64,000 nt of DNA from Diplonema papillatum (GCA_030068145.1 JAPJBO010000041.1:62001-126000), one strand, 5' to 3'; numbered from the stretch's first letter, positions 30,041-44,476 are shown. A program made the numbers and translations. Notes: generated from the letters alone by a model not told the origin.

Positions 30041-33000
30041 CGAGCAACAGCAACAACTGCACCAACAGCAACAACTGCACCAACAGCACCAGCAACAAGA
30101 ACAACAACAAGCCACCCCCGGTGGATCCGTCGACGCCTCCGCCGACAACACGTGCGGAGCCTGGCAACGAGGCCCTGCGCGCGATGCGTGCCGCGGCGCG
30201 AAGCGCGTGCCGCAGCTCGCAGCGCCCGCCGCGGACGAAGCCGCCGCCGGCGGCGGCCCCCCGCAGGCCGCCCCGCCCGGCCCGGGCTTCGACGCGTACT
30301 GCCTCAAGCGCAAGCGGCAGGAGCACGCGCAGGAGAGGCTCGCCGCGACCACCCGCGGGAGACGGAAGCACCCGCCGCAGCGGCGCCTGCTCGCGCCGCT
30401 GGGCGGCGGCGGCGCCGGCCTGCCGGGGGTGTGCTCCGACGAGTGCCACGCCAGAGAGGTGTTGTTGGAAGCGGCGTTCGAGGTGTTCGCGCGGTGGCGG
30501 GTGATGGCCGGCGAGGCAAACCGGAGAGGCTGGCTCGCCTCGCGCTGCGCCGCGGGCTGGGCGGCGCTGCTGGCCGCAGCGCGGGCCGACGCAGAGCAGC
30601 GCTTTCTCCGCGAATACGCGGCGGCGCTGCGGGCCAACGCTTGCGCCTGGCTGCGGCAGGCGGAGGCTGCGGCCCGAGGCCTGGCGGGCGCCGCGGAAGC
30701 GTGGTCTCGGCAGTCGGCGGGCGACGCATGGTGCCGCGCCGGCCGAGAGCTGGCGACCCGGAAGCACGCGACTTCGCGGAAAACCGTCGCCGACCTCGAA
30801 GCCAAGCACTGGGCCCGCCTGGCCACCCTTGCGCGCCTCGGCGGCCGCCGCGAGGCGGCGGCCGACCGCCAGGCGGCCCTGTACCAAGCAGCCCTCGACT
30901 TCCCCGCGGCGGAAGCCGCTTCCCGGGCCTCCGTGCAGGGGGCGGAAGCAGCTGCCAGGGCTGCCCTCGGAGCGCACGCGGCAACCGCGGTGCTGGCAGC
31001 CGTATCCGGCAACGCCGAACCGACGGCGCGTGTCCGGCTAGAGGCGGAGGAGGCCCGCCGTCGGGTAGCGTCCCTACACGAGCCCCGCGACTGGGGCGCC
31101 TTGGCGATCGCCGCCGCCTTCTCCTCCACCGCCGCGACGCTCACAACGGACTGCAACCGCGGGACTGCAAGCTTCCTCGCCGACGAAGACGCTCTGCGCA
31201 AAACGCTCGCGGCCCGGTTCGAAGCGGGGGTCGCGACCCGGAACTGCGAGGAGCACGAGGGACAGGCGCGGGCGGCCCTCGAAAAAACCGGGTTGGCATC
31301 CGGCTTCGGGATACTCAACGCGAGCGAGGTCTGCCGCGGGGAGATATCCGGGCGGGCCGCGGTCGTCGCCCGGCGGGCGAAGTGGGTGCGGAAGACCGAG
31401 GACTGGGTCGAGGCGGTTTTTTCCCGCTGGGTGGGGCTGGCGGGGGTGGAGGAAGAGGAGGGGTGGGCGAGGGAAGCGGCGGCCGGCGAGTGGGACGGCT
31501 GGCTGGCGAGAGCGCGGGTTCGCTCGAAGCGGGCGAAGATGCGGGAGCTCGCGGCCCGGGAAGAGCGGCTTGAGATGGAGGACAACGAAGGGAACGGCAA
31601 CCCGCAGACGCCGTTCGAGGCGCTGGTCCACCACCGCGCCGCCCAGGCGCGCCGGCAAGCCCGGGTCCAAGCGCAGGCCCTTTTCCTCCCTGCCCACTGC
31701 CTCCGCGCCGAGGGCGCCGCACGGGCGTCCATCGCGTCTGCCGAACAAAGCGACAGGGCCCAAGTCTCCAGCCAGCTCGCTTACTCCCTGTGGCTCCGGC
31801 TGTGCCTCACGTCCTCTTCCAAGTCCGCCTTCGTCCGCAACCGGGTTCCGACCCCGTACATAACCTTGCTCTACCTCCTGCGCCAGGCCCAGTCGCCGCC
31901 GGGGGGTGCGAGGACTGCAGAGGAAAAATCCCCTGGGCTTCGGAAAGCCGCCCCGATGCCGAACGCCCGCGCCGATGCCTGCGGACGTGGCGGGCTGCGT
32001 GGTTCCGCCCGCGAACCAGCGAAAGCGGCTCAGTTATACTGTGGGAATCAGAAATCAAACCCGGAGCAGGACAAAACAGCCAGTGAACCAGGAGGAGGAG
32101 GGTGCCGGCTACTCGATAACCAACATCTTGGGGAGGAGCACCGGTCCGAACCCGCTGGGAAGGGTCGCAGCCGGAGGCGCGCCAGGAAGTGTGCGCGGGG
32201 CGGGGGAGGAGGCGGGGGAGGAGGCGCAGCCGGGCTTCTGCGGGCGGCCGTGGCGGAAGGGGTTCGCGGGTGGGTGCTGGAAGACGGGTTGGAGAACGAC
32301 TGGAGGGAGCAGCGACGGGTGCTGCTGGGCAAGGTGGCGGGGGTCACGTCGTGGTACTTGGCGAAGAGCCGCGTGCTGTTGTACACGCGCCGCCGCGACC
32401 TGGCCGGCTGCGAACGCAGGGCACTGCAGTGGTGCCGGGACGGCAGCTGGCTCCTCTGCCTGGCGGAGGCCAAGTGCCTCACCGCCGACACGCTGCCGCT
32501 GTCAACCGAAAACTCGTGCGACGCCCTCGAAACGGCCAGACGTTCAGCCTTACGCACGAACCGTCCGGCCACCCGAACCGTCATCCTCGCAGCGATCCTG
32601 CTGCTCTTCAGCCGCACTCGCCTGCACCACACCCGGGTCCTGCAGAAAACAGGCCGGGCCTGCCTCCACCGAGCCGTGTGCCACGAATCCTTCGACATCG
32701 TGCGCTCCGTCAAAACCCTCCGGTACATCACCCTCTCGGCGTTTCCCCACCGGGGGTCGTCTGCCTTCGCCGGCCCGCCGGAGCAAGGGGGGGTGCGAGC
32801 CCGCGCGGAATCCTCGCAGCTGGCGAACGGCGCCGGGGGCGGCGGCCTCGCGTTCCTGCTGCGCGTGGCGTGCCCGAGCCGCTTCGCCGGCGGCGGGTTG
32901 CTGGCGATGGCCGGCGGAGACACCCCGGGGATCTTCGCCCTGTACGCGTCGGTGGTGCGGACCCTGCGGGACGCTGAGGGCGGCGGTTGGCTGCCGCCGG

Positions 33001-34547
33001 GCTTAGCGGCCGCGCGGGGGGGGGTGCGGGGCGTGTCGCCTGCAAGGGGGGGCAAAAAATTCTCCGTTTTGGGGGTCGGCCGGCGGCGGATGACCCGCAC
33101 CGTCGAGGTCGAGCGGGCGCGCAGCTTCCTCGCGCGGCCGCCGTCGGTCCTCCGCGGCCGCCGCCTGTCGTCGCTCCCGTTCGCGTCTTTTTCGGCCGGC
33201 GGGAATCTCCGCCTCCCGGGAGAAAACAACGCTTCTTTTTTTCCGGGGGAAAGCACGTCTATTTGGGGGGACGCGGCGGCCGGCCCGGGAGCCCTAGCGG
33301 GAAGAGCAGCAGCAGCAGGCCCGCCCGCGGCCCTGCTGCTGCTACTCTTCGCCCGCGCGCCGGCGCCGCCGCCGACGGCAGTGCTCCGGGTTGCCCTGCA
33401 CGCCGTCGGCGACTTTTTCGAGGCCGTCGCGCAGCACCGGAAGGTGCCCAAATCCGCTTCTTTTATGTACACCGCGCGTTGCGCCGCATCGGCGCAACGC
33501 GGGGCGACCCCATTGGAGCTCGGCAGCGTGCCCTACGTGCCGTCGCCGACGAGCACGGTCCCGTCCAGCCCCGACCTCGCCTCCAGGGACAACCTGCCCC
33601 GCCCGCGGGCCGACCGAGGCGCCGGCAGCAAGGCGTCGGTCGACCGCTCCTTCGGGCTGTTTTTGGCCAGCGCCGAAGACCCGCAGCAGCAGCAGAACCC
33701 GACCATCTCGTTCCGCGTGCCCGCGGCGTCCGCGAACCCCGCCGCCGCAACGCATCGGTCGTCCGCACAAGCGGACGACGCGCCCGTCCCCGCCCGCCCG
33801 CCGAAGCTATCATTTTTTTGCTCGGCGAGCCCCCCGGCGGCGCTGCCCGGCACCTCCCAGCAGCACCTTCTTCTCTCCCCCAGCCCCGCACACCCTGCGC
33901 GGCACTCCAGGGCGAGCGTGCATATCAACACCGACGAGCTGCCCTTTGGGTGGGGGCTCGCCGTTTTGGCCATGTCCGCGGCCCTGTCGCGGGTCGACGG
34001 CCCGAAGCGGCCTCCACACCTCGCCGTCGGCGGCGCGCCGCCCGGCAAGCGGAAGAGCGTGCGCAGCTTCCGCAGCTCGCGGCACTCGGTCCTGATCCGG
34101 CGGGAGTTCAGCCTGGCCGGCCAGCAGCAGCGGCAGCCGTGCCGGTTCGCGGCGCTGCCGCTGCTCTTCGGGGGGAGGGTTCCCTTGCTGCTCGCCGTGC
34201 TGCCGGCGCCGCTAGAGACCCCGCTAGAGCGCCTCCGACAGTCGAGCGCCGCCGAAATACAGAAGTTCTACCGCTCGCACTGCGCAAGGCGGGCGGCGCG
34301 GAGGCAGCGCGCGCGGGGCCGCACGCAGCTGCAGGCCGCCGCGCTGTACGACAACTTGCAGCGCAACATGCCGACTGGGACCGTGGTGGAGGCGTACGAC
34401 TTGGAGTACTTCCCGTTGAATGGACAGCGGGGGCGTGTCGTGAGGTGGATGCCGGACGAGGTCATTGTCACGTTCGTGTGCCCGAAGAGCACCAAATCAC
34501 TACCGTGGGACTGTATTTTCAAAGTTGGGCTCGGTTTGAAGTGCTAA
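29367..34547 (+). CDS. PolyQ/Ala-rich protein with C-terminal IQ-like motif
   Basis: A 1,726-codon frame from the ATG at 29367; the same frame is open upstream, but this ATG and MHADQSALVELC are kept in all five upstream copies. Residues ~1-140 form the duplicated N-terminal segment. At ~190-250 is a Gln-rich tract (longest run 14). Then come long Ala/Arg/Glu-rich helices with spaced Trp (~360-800), a mixed region (~950-1120, LENDWREQRRVLLGKVAG), and Ser/Pro-rich stretches. Near ~1630 AEIQKFYRSHCARRAARRQR fits an IQ (calmodulin-binding) motif. At ~1684 FPLNGQRGRVVRWM, followed by EVIVTF, fits the LNG..G SH3-like turn. Function unknown. Some less coding-like parts (about 31830-32150) may be unspliced introns, so the protein is provisional. 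Confidence 0.6.
29925..30113 (+). repeat. CAG/CAA repeat encoding polyglutamine
   Basis: Mixed CAG and CAA codons, longest uninterrupted Gln run 14, followed by HEQQQQLHQQQQLHQQ. The reverse strand is open over the same stretch, a by-product of the repeat. Confidence 0.95.
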
Positions 34548-34559
34548 GTCTTACATCGC

Positions 34560-35887
34560 ATATTAGGGCAAAGGTTACACGATCTGCAGCGTCTCTTTGA
34601 AGACAGGTAACCAACCGTCTCCCAAGCTGGGCTCAGTTTGCTGTTTTGACATTGACTCTCAACCCGCATCTTGCGTTTCACGACCTGGACTCCTCCTGCA
34701 GGCAACTACACGTCATCCCCTGCCGGAAACTTCACGTTGAAGGCAAGTACACCTGGACTCCTCCTGCAGGCAACGACACATCGCCCCCTTCCGGAAACTT
34801 CACGTTGACTCTTACTGAATGCAACTACACCTGGACTTCTCCTGCAGACAGCACTTTGCTTCAACCAGTTTCTTTTCCAAGCTGGTGGCGGTGCTGCTGT
34901 GCTGTGCAGCGTGGCCTAGCCCGGACACGTCGAAGTGCTTCGAGGGAGACAACCGCGGCCGATATACAGTGGTATCGTTCACGGCACGAAAGTAGGGCAT
35001 GCCAATTGGGACCGTGTCCTTGGCTACTACAAGCTTACTATTTATCGGCAACGGGCCGTGGATGATGGTCGAGGTCGTAGCCGCTGGTTGAGCCTTTGCT
35101 CTGCGTTTTCGAGATCGAGGCAAATTAGTCGAAGCCGAATAAGAGCCGGCAATTGTAAGACACTTGCTGTGGGAGCATGCAGCCTCGAAGTTGCGTGCGC
35201 AGAAGTCTAATACCGTGAAAGGGAAGCCTCAGCTTTCTCTGCTCTGAAGTACAACCGAGTGCTGTTCGTTTTGCCCAGCACACCCACACAGCACATACGC
35301 ACACGCCCTGTACCTCTCTCTCCCTCTCTCGCTTTCTTCTCGCACCCTATGAAACGACACCCTTCCGGGTGTCCTTTCACTGTACGCTGTTCGGACAGCC
35401 AGCCGCAGCTGTGGCTTGCGAAGCAAAATTGAAGACAATCTTTCCTTCAGATGCTATGTGTTACCGACAAGGCGCTGCAACGCATGCGTGGCAAGCACCG
35501 GGAAGGCGCCGAGAGCAGGCGCAGCAACGAAATGCATTGCACCCCCACCGATGCTGTGGCAGAAGGTTACAACGAGTACCCACTCGAGTCCGGTGCTGAA
35601 GCATCGCGTTCCTTGTTTGAAAAGCGCCAGTCCTGGCTTCCGCCACAGGGGGTTTCACGATCGCTGAAACGCGTGACAGGAATAGGGACATGCACGTGAT
35701 ACATCGTAAAACCTGGATTTCTCACACCCAAAGCGTGCCCCCGCGACTCCAAGCGCCCTCAAGTAGTTGACCTCCCACGTCTTGACATCTTGTTTATCCG
35801 GTCAGACTCTCCCGGACAGACCCGAGGCTTCGCACGGCTGAACTGTGTTTCTTCTCTGCGTTGCATGCCTCATCCCGTGCCCGCCAA
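34560..35887. other. Spacer with a short tandem repeat
   Basis: At about 34683-34860 ACCTGGACTCCTCCTGCAGG and CCGGAAACTTCACGTTGA recur two to three times at ~70-80 bp intervals. A hairpin GACACCCTTCCGGGTGTC is at about 35355. A frame at 35451-35699 has exon-like composition but no recognised domain. Confidence 0.5.
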
Positions 35888-36057
35888 GCTTCACGTGTTC
35901 GGCAGTACTGCAGAGCCACGGGCCTACGGGTCAAGTGGCTACCGATTTCCCAACCTAAAGCATCAAGGCTTGGCGCACCTTGAGGCTTGGCGCTTGCGCT
36001 GAACACAATCTCGTCGAGACGGTCAGCCACAGGGCAGAGCGGACGGAGTTGTAGCAC
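35888..36057 (+). repeat. Dispersed repeat R2, copy 2
   Basis: Matches 38908-39065 and the reverse complement of 24725-24893. Confidence 0.85.
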
Positions 36058-38876
<2,819 letters not shown>

Positions 38877-39158
38877 GTACCAGGGAAAGCCTGCTACACG
38901 GGAGCTAAGCTTCACGTGTTCGGCGGTACTGCAGAGCCACGGGCCTACGGGTCAAGTGGCTACCGATTTCCCAAACTAAAGCATCAAGGCTTGGCGCACC
39001 TTGGGGCTTGGCGCTTGCGCTGAACACAATCTCGTCGAGACGGTCAGCCACAAGGCAGAGCGGACGGAATCGTAGCACTGTGGTGCCTCCGACTCAAGCT
39101 TTGCAAGCTGTGGTTGACCGTCACGTTCCTGGACCAGGTGCGGCCTCTTTCTTTTTCT
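38877..39158 (+). repeat. Dispersed repeat R2, copy 3
   Basis: Full-length relative of the copy at 24640-24915 in opposite orientation. Confidence 0.85.
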
Positions 39159-40004
39159 TTTTTGAAAGTATGCCAATACTGCAGGGAATAGTTGACTAGA
39201 CCTCTTGAGTTTGTGCTAACCACGAATTGGGGAGTCGGGAGAACCTACAAAGCCAAAGCAGGACCGACCCCCCCGTTCGTGAGAAAAAGCGAAGAATATA
39301 ACTTCTTTTTTCCATCTATCTTTGCCAAGAGCTGCACGCCCCAACCGCCAGCATCATGTACTGGATGCGACGCGGAACAAGTGCTGACAGCACCGCCCAG
39401 CGAATGGAGGGCCACAAAGTGGCAATTCGACCGGTCGGGGGGTGCTTAGCAGCCAATGGCCTGATGGCTGAGTGCACACCTAAAGCAGGGGCTGCATCCT
39501 CGTGTTGTAGCCGTGTTGTGTATAGGGCTTCGTGGGGGCCTGGTCAACCACCTCATCGCAATAGGCGCCAACTTTCTCGACAGTGATTGGAGGGGGCGGG
39601 TCTCCATGAAGAAGAGAAAAGTAAAGCAAGACCTGTCCCCTGCGCCTGCTGTCTCCGGCTGCTTCGGCAGACGACACATACTACTACTTCTTTGACAAAC
39701 CCGGTTTCTGAAACCGGGAAACCGGGTTTCCAAAGTCCCCTGCTCTAGCAGCTCGCCAGAGGAGCAACCATGCTTTCTACAGAAACCCTGCCGCTCCTTG
39801 ATCGAGATGTTTGAAGACGAGGCGAACCGGCTGAAAGAAGAGTTGTTGAGCACGACCAGCGATACGTTCCTCAATGAGACCAGCCGATCCAACGGTTTGC
39901 TATTTTTGTTTGTTTACAATGCATTTGTTGACACTAAAACCATCAACCCGCATGCGCGTGGGGGGACCAAGACTAAATTCAAAGCGAACTTCTTCTTGGT
40001 GTCG
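39159..40004. other. Spacer with a possible coiled-coil exon
   Basis: A frame around 39777-39895 reads LIEMFEDEANRLKEELL with exon-like composition and GT at 39896; no acceptor is certain. A short palindrome cluster (AAACCCGGTTTC, GAAACCGGGAAACCGGGTTT) is at 39697-39727. Confidence 0.35.
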
Positions 40005-40145
40005 GTAGCAACAGTTACAAACTTGGCTAGCCGTAGTTAAAGTGTGTAATCATGCCTACATCTCACATACTACCCGCCTCCCAGTCTCAATGGTCAACCG
40101 GAGACCCAAAAACACCGAACCTCTGAACCACAATAAACGCTAAAA
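40005..40145 (+). repeat. A-type intron-end element, long form
   Basis: Matches the intron at 5405-5532 along its length: ACTTGGCTAGCCGTAGTTAA, AGTGTGTAA, CCTACATC, then GGTCAACCGGAGACCC (40092) and CACAATAAACGCT. This unlinked copy shows the unit is about 130-140 bp and dispersed. Confidence 0.8.
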
Positions 40146-40217
40146 ATCAGTAGTTGGCAGCGTGCTACATGAAACTCACCGAAGCGGGTGAGTTCCGGTA
40201 GTTTGCACAAACAAAAC

Positions 40218-40516
40218 CCGTTTCTTTTACATAAGCGCCAGCTTGAAAGGAAATGCTCGACGATGCTGCCCGACAAAGCACAGAAGGGATCCCAAGTGCT
40301 GTGACTACAGAACCACGTAGTGAACGGACGTGAGGTCATGCGGGTCCACCTACACGACAAATCACACAAACACAACAGGTCAAAGTCCTGAGTGAGAAAA
40401 CAACACACGGTGGTGTAAGCGAAGAACAAGTCAGGTTGTGTTTGTATTGTATTTGCCCCTTACCTCTATAATTCCATTTGGAGTCGAAGCAGCTACGTCG
40501 AGTATTTTCTCCTTTC
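40218..40516 (-). repeat. Dispersed repeat R1, copy 2
   Basis: Reverse complement of 19268-19568 with a few percent differences. Confidence 0.85.
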
Positions 40517-41192
40517 CTCCTTTACGTTGATCATAGGTGTCACGGCAAGTTTTGGCAGCCGCTGCTTAACAAAATTTGACGTGGGCGGCTTTGGATTTAC
40601 ATCTGAATGACACCTCAATACAAAAAAAGTTGTCGACAACTAACAAGTAAAAGAATAAAACAAAACTACGCATCTCTTTAGGACGACCCCTGCCGAAAAA
40701 AAAAAAAACCAAGTTGACGCCAACGAACACGTAACACAAACCCGGCTTCTGGGGCTGTCATCCGCCGTGTAAACAGGGGATTAGCTTCTACATCCACATT
40801 GGGACTGTCAGTCCAAATTTGGAAAAGCCGGCGTGGAAAAAGAGTTTGTTTGTACGTGCCGGGGGAGGATTAGCCTGTTAGTGAGTGAATATGATCGGTA
40901 GGCTAAACTTCTCCCAAACACGCTGCCAGCGTTCTCTTTCGTGTTTACAATTAATTGTTATTACGAAAAATGGCACTGCACCATCACCCAAGAGGTGGCC
41001 AATGTGCAATCCGAGGCACTCAGGGCCCAGCATTGTCGTGAAGATACGTCGCGTCGCGCTGTGTTGAGCCCATTCGACGCAAAAAGCCGTTAGCGGTCCA
41101 AATTTGGAAAATGTGCCGGAAACCAAGCTAAGGCCCTGCCGTGTAAAAAACAAAAAAAAAATAAAATAAAAAAAAAAACCCTAACCTCGCAG
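40517..41192. other. Spacer or upstream intron
   Basis: Homopolymer A runs near 40695 and 41145-41180. GGTGTCACGG...GGCAGCCGCTGCTTAAC at about 40535 resembles 36555 and 45549. No gene seen. Confidence 0.4.
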
Positions 41193-41407
41193 CGAGCCGC
41201 GCCCCCGGCCCCGGCGGCAAGAGCAAGAAGGGCCGCAAACGTGTCAAGTTCAAGGACGAGACCGACTGCATGGAAATCACCGACGTCGGGGAGCGCATCG
41301 GGCGCGGTGACTTCTGGCACGAGGGCGAGCTCGAGGAGATGCGCGGCGGCCTCACGCAGACGCACGAGTGCTACTACTGCTGCGCAGAGCCGAACGACTG
41401 CGAATGG
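41193..41407 (+). CDS. Internal exon of a Cys-rich protein
   Basis: Acceptor CCTCGCAG before 41193 and donor GTATGT at 41408 bound a GC-rich open frame. It starts with a basic stretch (GGKSKKGRKRVKFKDE), continues with ITDVGERIGRGDFWHEGELE, and ends in HECYYCCAEPNDCEW. It ends in phase 0, matching the exon at 42137. The cysteine pattern suggests a zinc-binding site completed by the next exon. Family not recognised; the upstream start exon was not found. Confidence 0.6.
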
Positions 41408-42136
41408 GTATGTGCGCCCCCTCCCCATGCGTTCAAGAGCGAAACCAGAGACAAAGAACGAGGTGCGCACAACACCGCGGTGAAAAAAAAAAAAAGAACA
41501 AAGAGGAATAGTCCCTTAAGGTTCCAGACCCTACCTGCGGAATCTTACACTCCCTGCGACCCTTTTTCCCTTTCCCCCTTTTCTATTTTACACTTTCTTC
41601 GAAGAAGACTTGACGCCAGCATCAAACATGCACGAGAGGCAGAAAAAAATCGTGCCGAAAACTATTATTAATTAAACTACGATTTTCTCCCCTTTCCCCA
41701 CCGATCGCTTTCTTCTTAACCCTATTCCGACGGGGCACCTACAGATTCATTCTGGGGTTTTCAGGGTCGACACGGGCACACCCTGGGTCGATTTTCTAAC
41801 TGTCGTGAGTTGACGACTTTTTGGCCTCCGAGAGCGGCAATTACAAGTAGTTGCCTAAGTTGGAATTTGTGGACTAACTGCTGCGCAGAAAGAGTAGTGT
41901 TGACACTCTTTCTCTTAAGTTCTCCCGTAAGAAGTTGCGACAACGAAAGAAACAGTGAAGAAAAATGAACAAAAACTCTGCATTCATTCCGGCGACGAAG
42001 AGACTCGACGCTAGCATCAAACGTGCATAGAGGCAAACTAAGACGTCCCCCAGGGTCTTTTGGTTAGGATCATCTATCCGGCCGGTCCCTGATGTAGTGT
42101 TCCCGTACGTTTCTGAAATGTCCCTTTTTCTTGCAG
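41408..42136 (+). other. Intron with two R4 repeat fragments
   Basis: Between two phase-matched exons. R4 pieces (AAGACTTGACGCCAGCATCA at 41606; AGACTCGACGCTAGCATCAA at about 42000) lie inside. Confidence 0.55.
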
Positions 42137-42244
42137 GCGTTGTATTCACTTTTCGAAGAACCAACCGCCGCTGATGGTTCGCCGGGCGACTGGCACCTGG
42201 TATGCGATAGAGACGAGTGCCTGGCGAAGGTGAAGCCGTGGTGG
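42137..42244 (+). CDS. Second internal exon of the Cys-rich protein
   Basis: Acceptor TTTTTCTTGCAG and donor GTATGC at 42245. Encodes ALYSLFEEPTAADG then WHLVCDRDECLAKVKPWW in frame with the previous exon. The CDRDEC pair with CYYC upstream gives a plausible four-cysteine zinc site. Length 108 bp, phase 0 at both ends. Confidence 0.6.
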
Positions 42245-42297
42245 GTATGCCGCTTGCAATCTATTTTTTTTAATAGCACATCTGTTATTTTCTTCTG

Positions 42298-42611
42298 TAC
42301 TGACGGGAACATTTCCGGAATAGGCACATGAAAGAGAAAACGAAGCCAACGAAAAAGTGCTATTACTGGAACCCCCCCCCCCCAAGCATCAAGTCTTCGA
42401 AGAAGACTTGATGCTAGCATCAAACATGCATGAGAGGCAGTGCCCTGCCTAAACATTAAACTAAGTTTTCCCCCCAGAGAGGTTTATACCCTGTACACTC
42501 GAAGAACAAGAAACTTTTGCTTTATCATTTTCATCACCTTTAGTCAGTTGATGCTGATCGTCCGTTGCTTCGTTTATCAGTGCAAGCCCCAACTCCGGAA
42601 ATGTTCTTCCA
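42298..42611 (+). repeat. Dispersed repeats R3 (copy 2) and R4
   Basis: 42298-42355 and 42475-42611 match 17164-17370. An R4 copy (GAAGACTTGATGCTAGCATC, CATGCATGAGAGGCAG) is inserted between them at 42390-42466, so R4 appears to have landed inside R3. Confidence 0.75.
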
Positions 42612-42639
42612 GGACCTTCTCCTGCTGTGGGTGGTTTTG

Positions 42640-42769
42640 TAGCTCAAAGTTGCAAAACGGACCTCTTGCAAGCGATGTAGAACCTCCTGCGCACCGGTCG
42701 CGGATAGAAGCCGCCATTGATTCGGGTTCGTTCTTGGCAAATCACATTTGTTGGACACAAAAACCGCAG
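42640..42769 (+). CDS. Possible further exon of the same gene
   Basis: Open frame ending SGSFLANHICWTQKPQ before a GTACGA donor at 42770. Joining to 42997 keeps phase 0. The acceptor is unclear (no AG in the right phase with a good tract), so the left boundary is approximate. Confidence 0.3.
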
Positions 42770-42820
42770 GTACGATACGCACACTAGTATCCGATACCGT
42801 AAAGGAACCTTTACGACGAT

Positions 42821-42868
42821 GGTCACCCGGAGACTATAAAACCTCGGATCTCGAAGGGAACTTACACT
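42821..42868 (+). repeat. B-type intron-end element
   Basis: GGTCACCCGGAGACTATAAA, CCTCGGATCTCGAAGGGAAC, TTACACTCC; first of two tandem B copies in this intron. Confidence 0.8.
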
Positions 42869-42928
42869 CCATGAACACAAGAACCCGCACTCACACCCCT
42901 TTCTTGCTCTAAGAACCCATTTAACAAC

Positions 42929-42996
42929 GGTCACACGGAGACCCTAAACCTCCGGAATTGCAAGCGAACTTTAACTCTAAAACACAACCGCCGCAG
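42929..42996 (+). repeat. B-type intron-end element ending at a 3' splice site
   Basis: GGTCACACGGAGACCCTAAA, CCTCCGGAATTGCAAGCGAA, CTTTAACTCT, ending in CGCCGCAG before the exon at 42997; the ATG of the F-box-like frame follows at 43012. Confidence 0.8.
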
Positions 42997-43011
42997 ACCT
43001 TCTGCTACACG

Positions 43012-43617
43012 ATGGGCGACTCGCTGAGCCGCTGCAGCGTGTCGGTGATCCGCAACATCCTGGGCTACCTCCCGCGCCGCGAGGCGATCAAGTGCGTGGC
43101 CGTCGCGGCCGACTGGCGCGAGGCCTTCTGGTCGCTGCTCGACTTCGACGGCGCCGACGCCTCGCACGGCAAGCTGCCGACCGCCGCCTTGGTCGCCGGC
43201 GCCCTGCAAACCGAAGCGTTCGCGTGCCTTTGCGCGACCCTCGCCATCCGCAACCTCCCCGCGCTCAGCGGAGAGCAGCAGTCGCAGCAGCTGATGAATC
43301 AACTGAGCGACGCCGAGATTCTGCACCACATCACGCTCACGCACTGCGGGCTGTCCCTGGCACAGTACGAGGCGCTGCTCAGCAACGGTCTGGTCGGCTC
43401 TCTGGCCACGATCGAGGACGTCACCATCGGGCCGTTCCCCGGCGGCGGCAAAGGCGCCGGCGAGGTGCTGCGGCGCTTCGAGACCATCTTCTCCGCCCTC
43501 AGCACCGACCTGGAGGACCAGCACTTGGTCATCAACGTCCTCGAGCCCGCGCCGGAGCTAAGGGCGGCCCTCCAAGGCGTCAACCCGCCGCCGGGCTTGT
43601 CGATAGCCTATCGATAG
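43012..43617 (+). CDS. F-box-like protein
   Basis: 201 codons from the first ATG. If the exon at 42997 is internal, translation continues from upstream as TFCYT-MGDS. The segment VIRNILGYLPRREAIKCVAV, then AADWREAFW, fits the F-box pattern (hydrophobic-LP..hydrophobic..V...W); F-box proteins usually tether substrates to SCF ubiquitin ligases through Skp1. The rest is Leu-rich helical (QLMNQLSDAEILHHITLTHC, LSLAQYEALLSNGLVGSLAT) without a recognised substrate domain. The tail PPPGLSIAYR differs from the second copy's tail, so one has been altered. Confidence 0.65.
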   Translation: MGDSLSRCSVSVIRNILGYLPRREAIKCVAVAADWREAFWSLLDFDGADASHGKLPTAALVAGALQTEAFACLCATLAIRNLPALSGEQQSQQLMNQLSDAEILHHITLTHCGLSLAQYEALLSNGLVGSLATIEDVTIGPFPGGGKGAGEVLRRFETIFSALSTDLEDQHLVINVLEPAPELRAALQGVNPPPGLSIAYR

Positions 43618-43890
43618 CGCGTGAATCCAGCCTCAGCGTTCGTCGCAACTGATGTTCACGCCATGTGCCGCCAATGCGGTGTCAAGTAGTCGGTATAACT
43701 GGAGTGGACGAGCCTCCATTTGCTCCAAGGAGTTTCGTGCGGGATTGTTGCTCACGTAGCACGCATGAAGAAAGGGAAACCTCGTTCAATAGTAGTCATT
43801 CAGGAATCAACCGAATGCATGGTAACTTGCGAGATGGAAGAAAAGGTCTCACCAAAAATGGAGAAGCAACCCGGCGAAGTCACTTTCCAG

Positions 43891-44476
43891 CGTGTCGGTG
43901 ATCCGCAACATCCTGGGCTACCTCCCGCGCCGCGAGGCGATCAAATGCGTGGCCGTCGCGGCCGACTGGCGCGAGGCCTTCTGGTCGCTGCTCGACTTCG
44001 ACGGCGCCGACGCCTCGCACGGCAAGCTGCCGACCGCCGCCTTGGTCGCCGGCGCCCTGCAAACCGAAGCGTTCGCGTGCCTTTGCGCGACCCTCGCCAT
44101 CCGCAACCTCCCCGCGCTCAGCGGAGAGCAGCAGTCGCAGCAGCTGATGAATCAACTGAGCGACGCCGAGATTCTGCACCACATCACGCTCACGCACTGC
44201 GGGCTGTCCCTGGCACAGTACGAGGCGCTGCTCAGCAACGGTCTGGTCGGCTCTCTGGCCACGATCGAGGACGTCACCATCGGGCCGTTCCCCGGCGGCG
44301 GCAAAGGCGCCGGCGAGGTGCTGCGGCGCTTCGAGACCATCTTCTCCGCCCTCAGCACCGACCTGGAGGACCAGCACTTGGTCATCAACGTCCTCGAGCC
44401 CGCGCCGGAGCTGAAGGCCGCCCTCCAAGGCGTCAACAGCCCCCATTTACTCCAATCCTTGCATGGGGCTCAATGA
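43891..44476 (+). pseudogene. Second, almost identical copy of the F-box-like exon
   Basis: 43891-44434 repeats 43038-43581 at a spacing of 853 bp with only a handful of substitutions. It lacks the original start; CACTTTCCAG at 43881-43890 could act as an acceptor. The upstream open frame (MKKGKPRSIVVIQEST...) reads into it in another phase. It is either a duplicated internal exon or a start-less pseudogene. Confidence 0.65.

Noticed and set aside
29297-31732. 811-codon minus-strand ORF over the polyQ gene
   Set aside because: It is Cys/Arg/Ala-rich with polyCys opposite the CAG tract, as expected for the complement of GC-rich coding DNA; no domain and no independent start signal.
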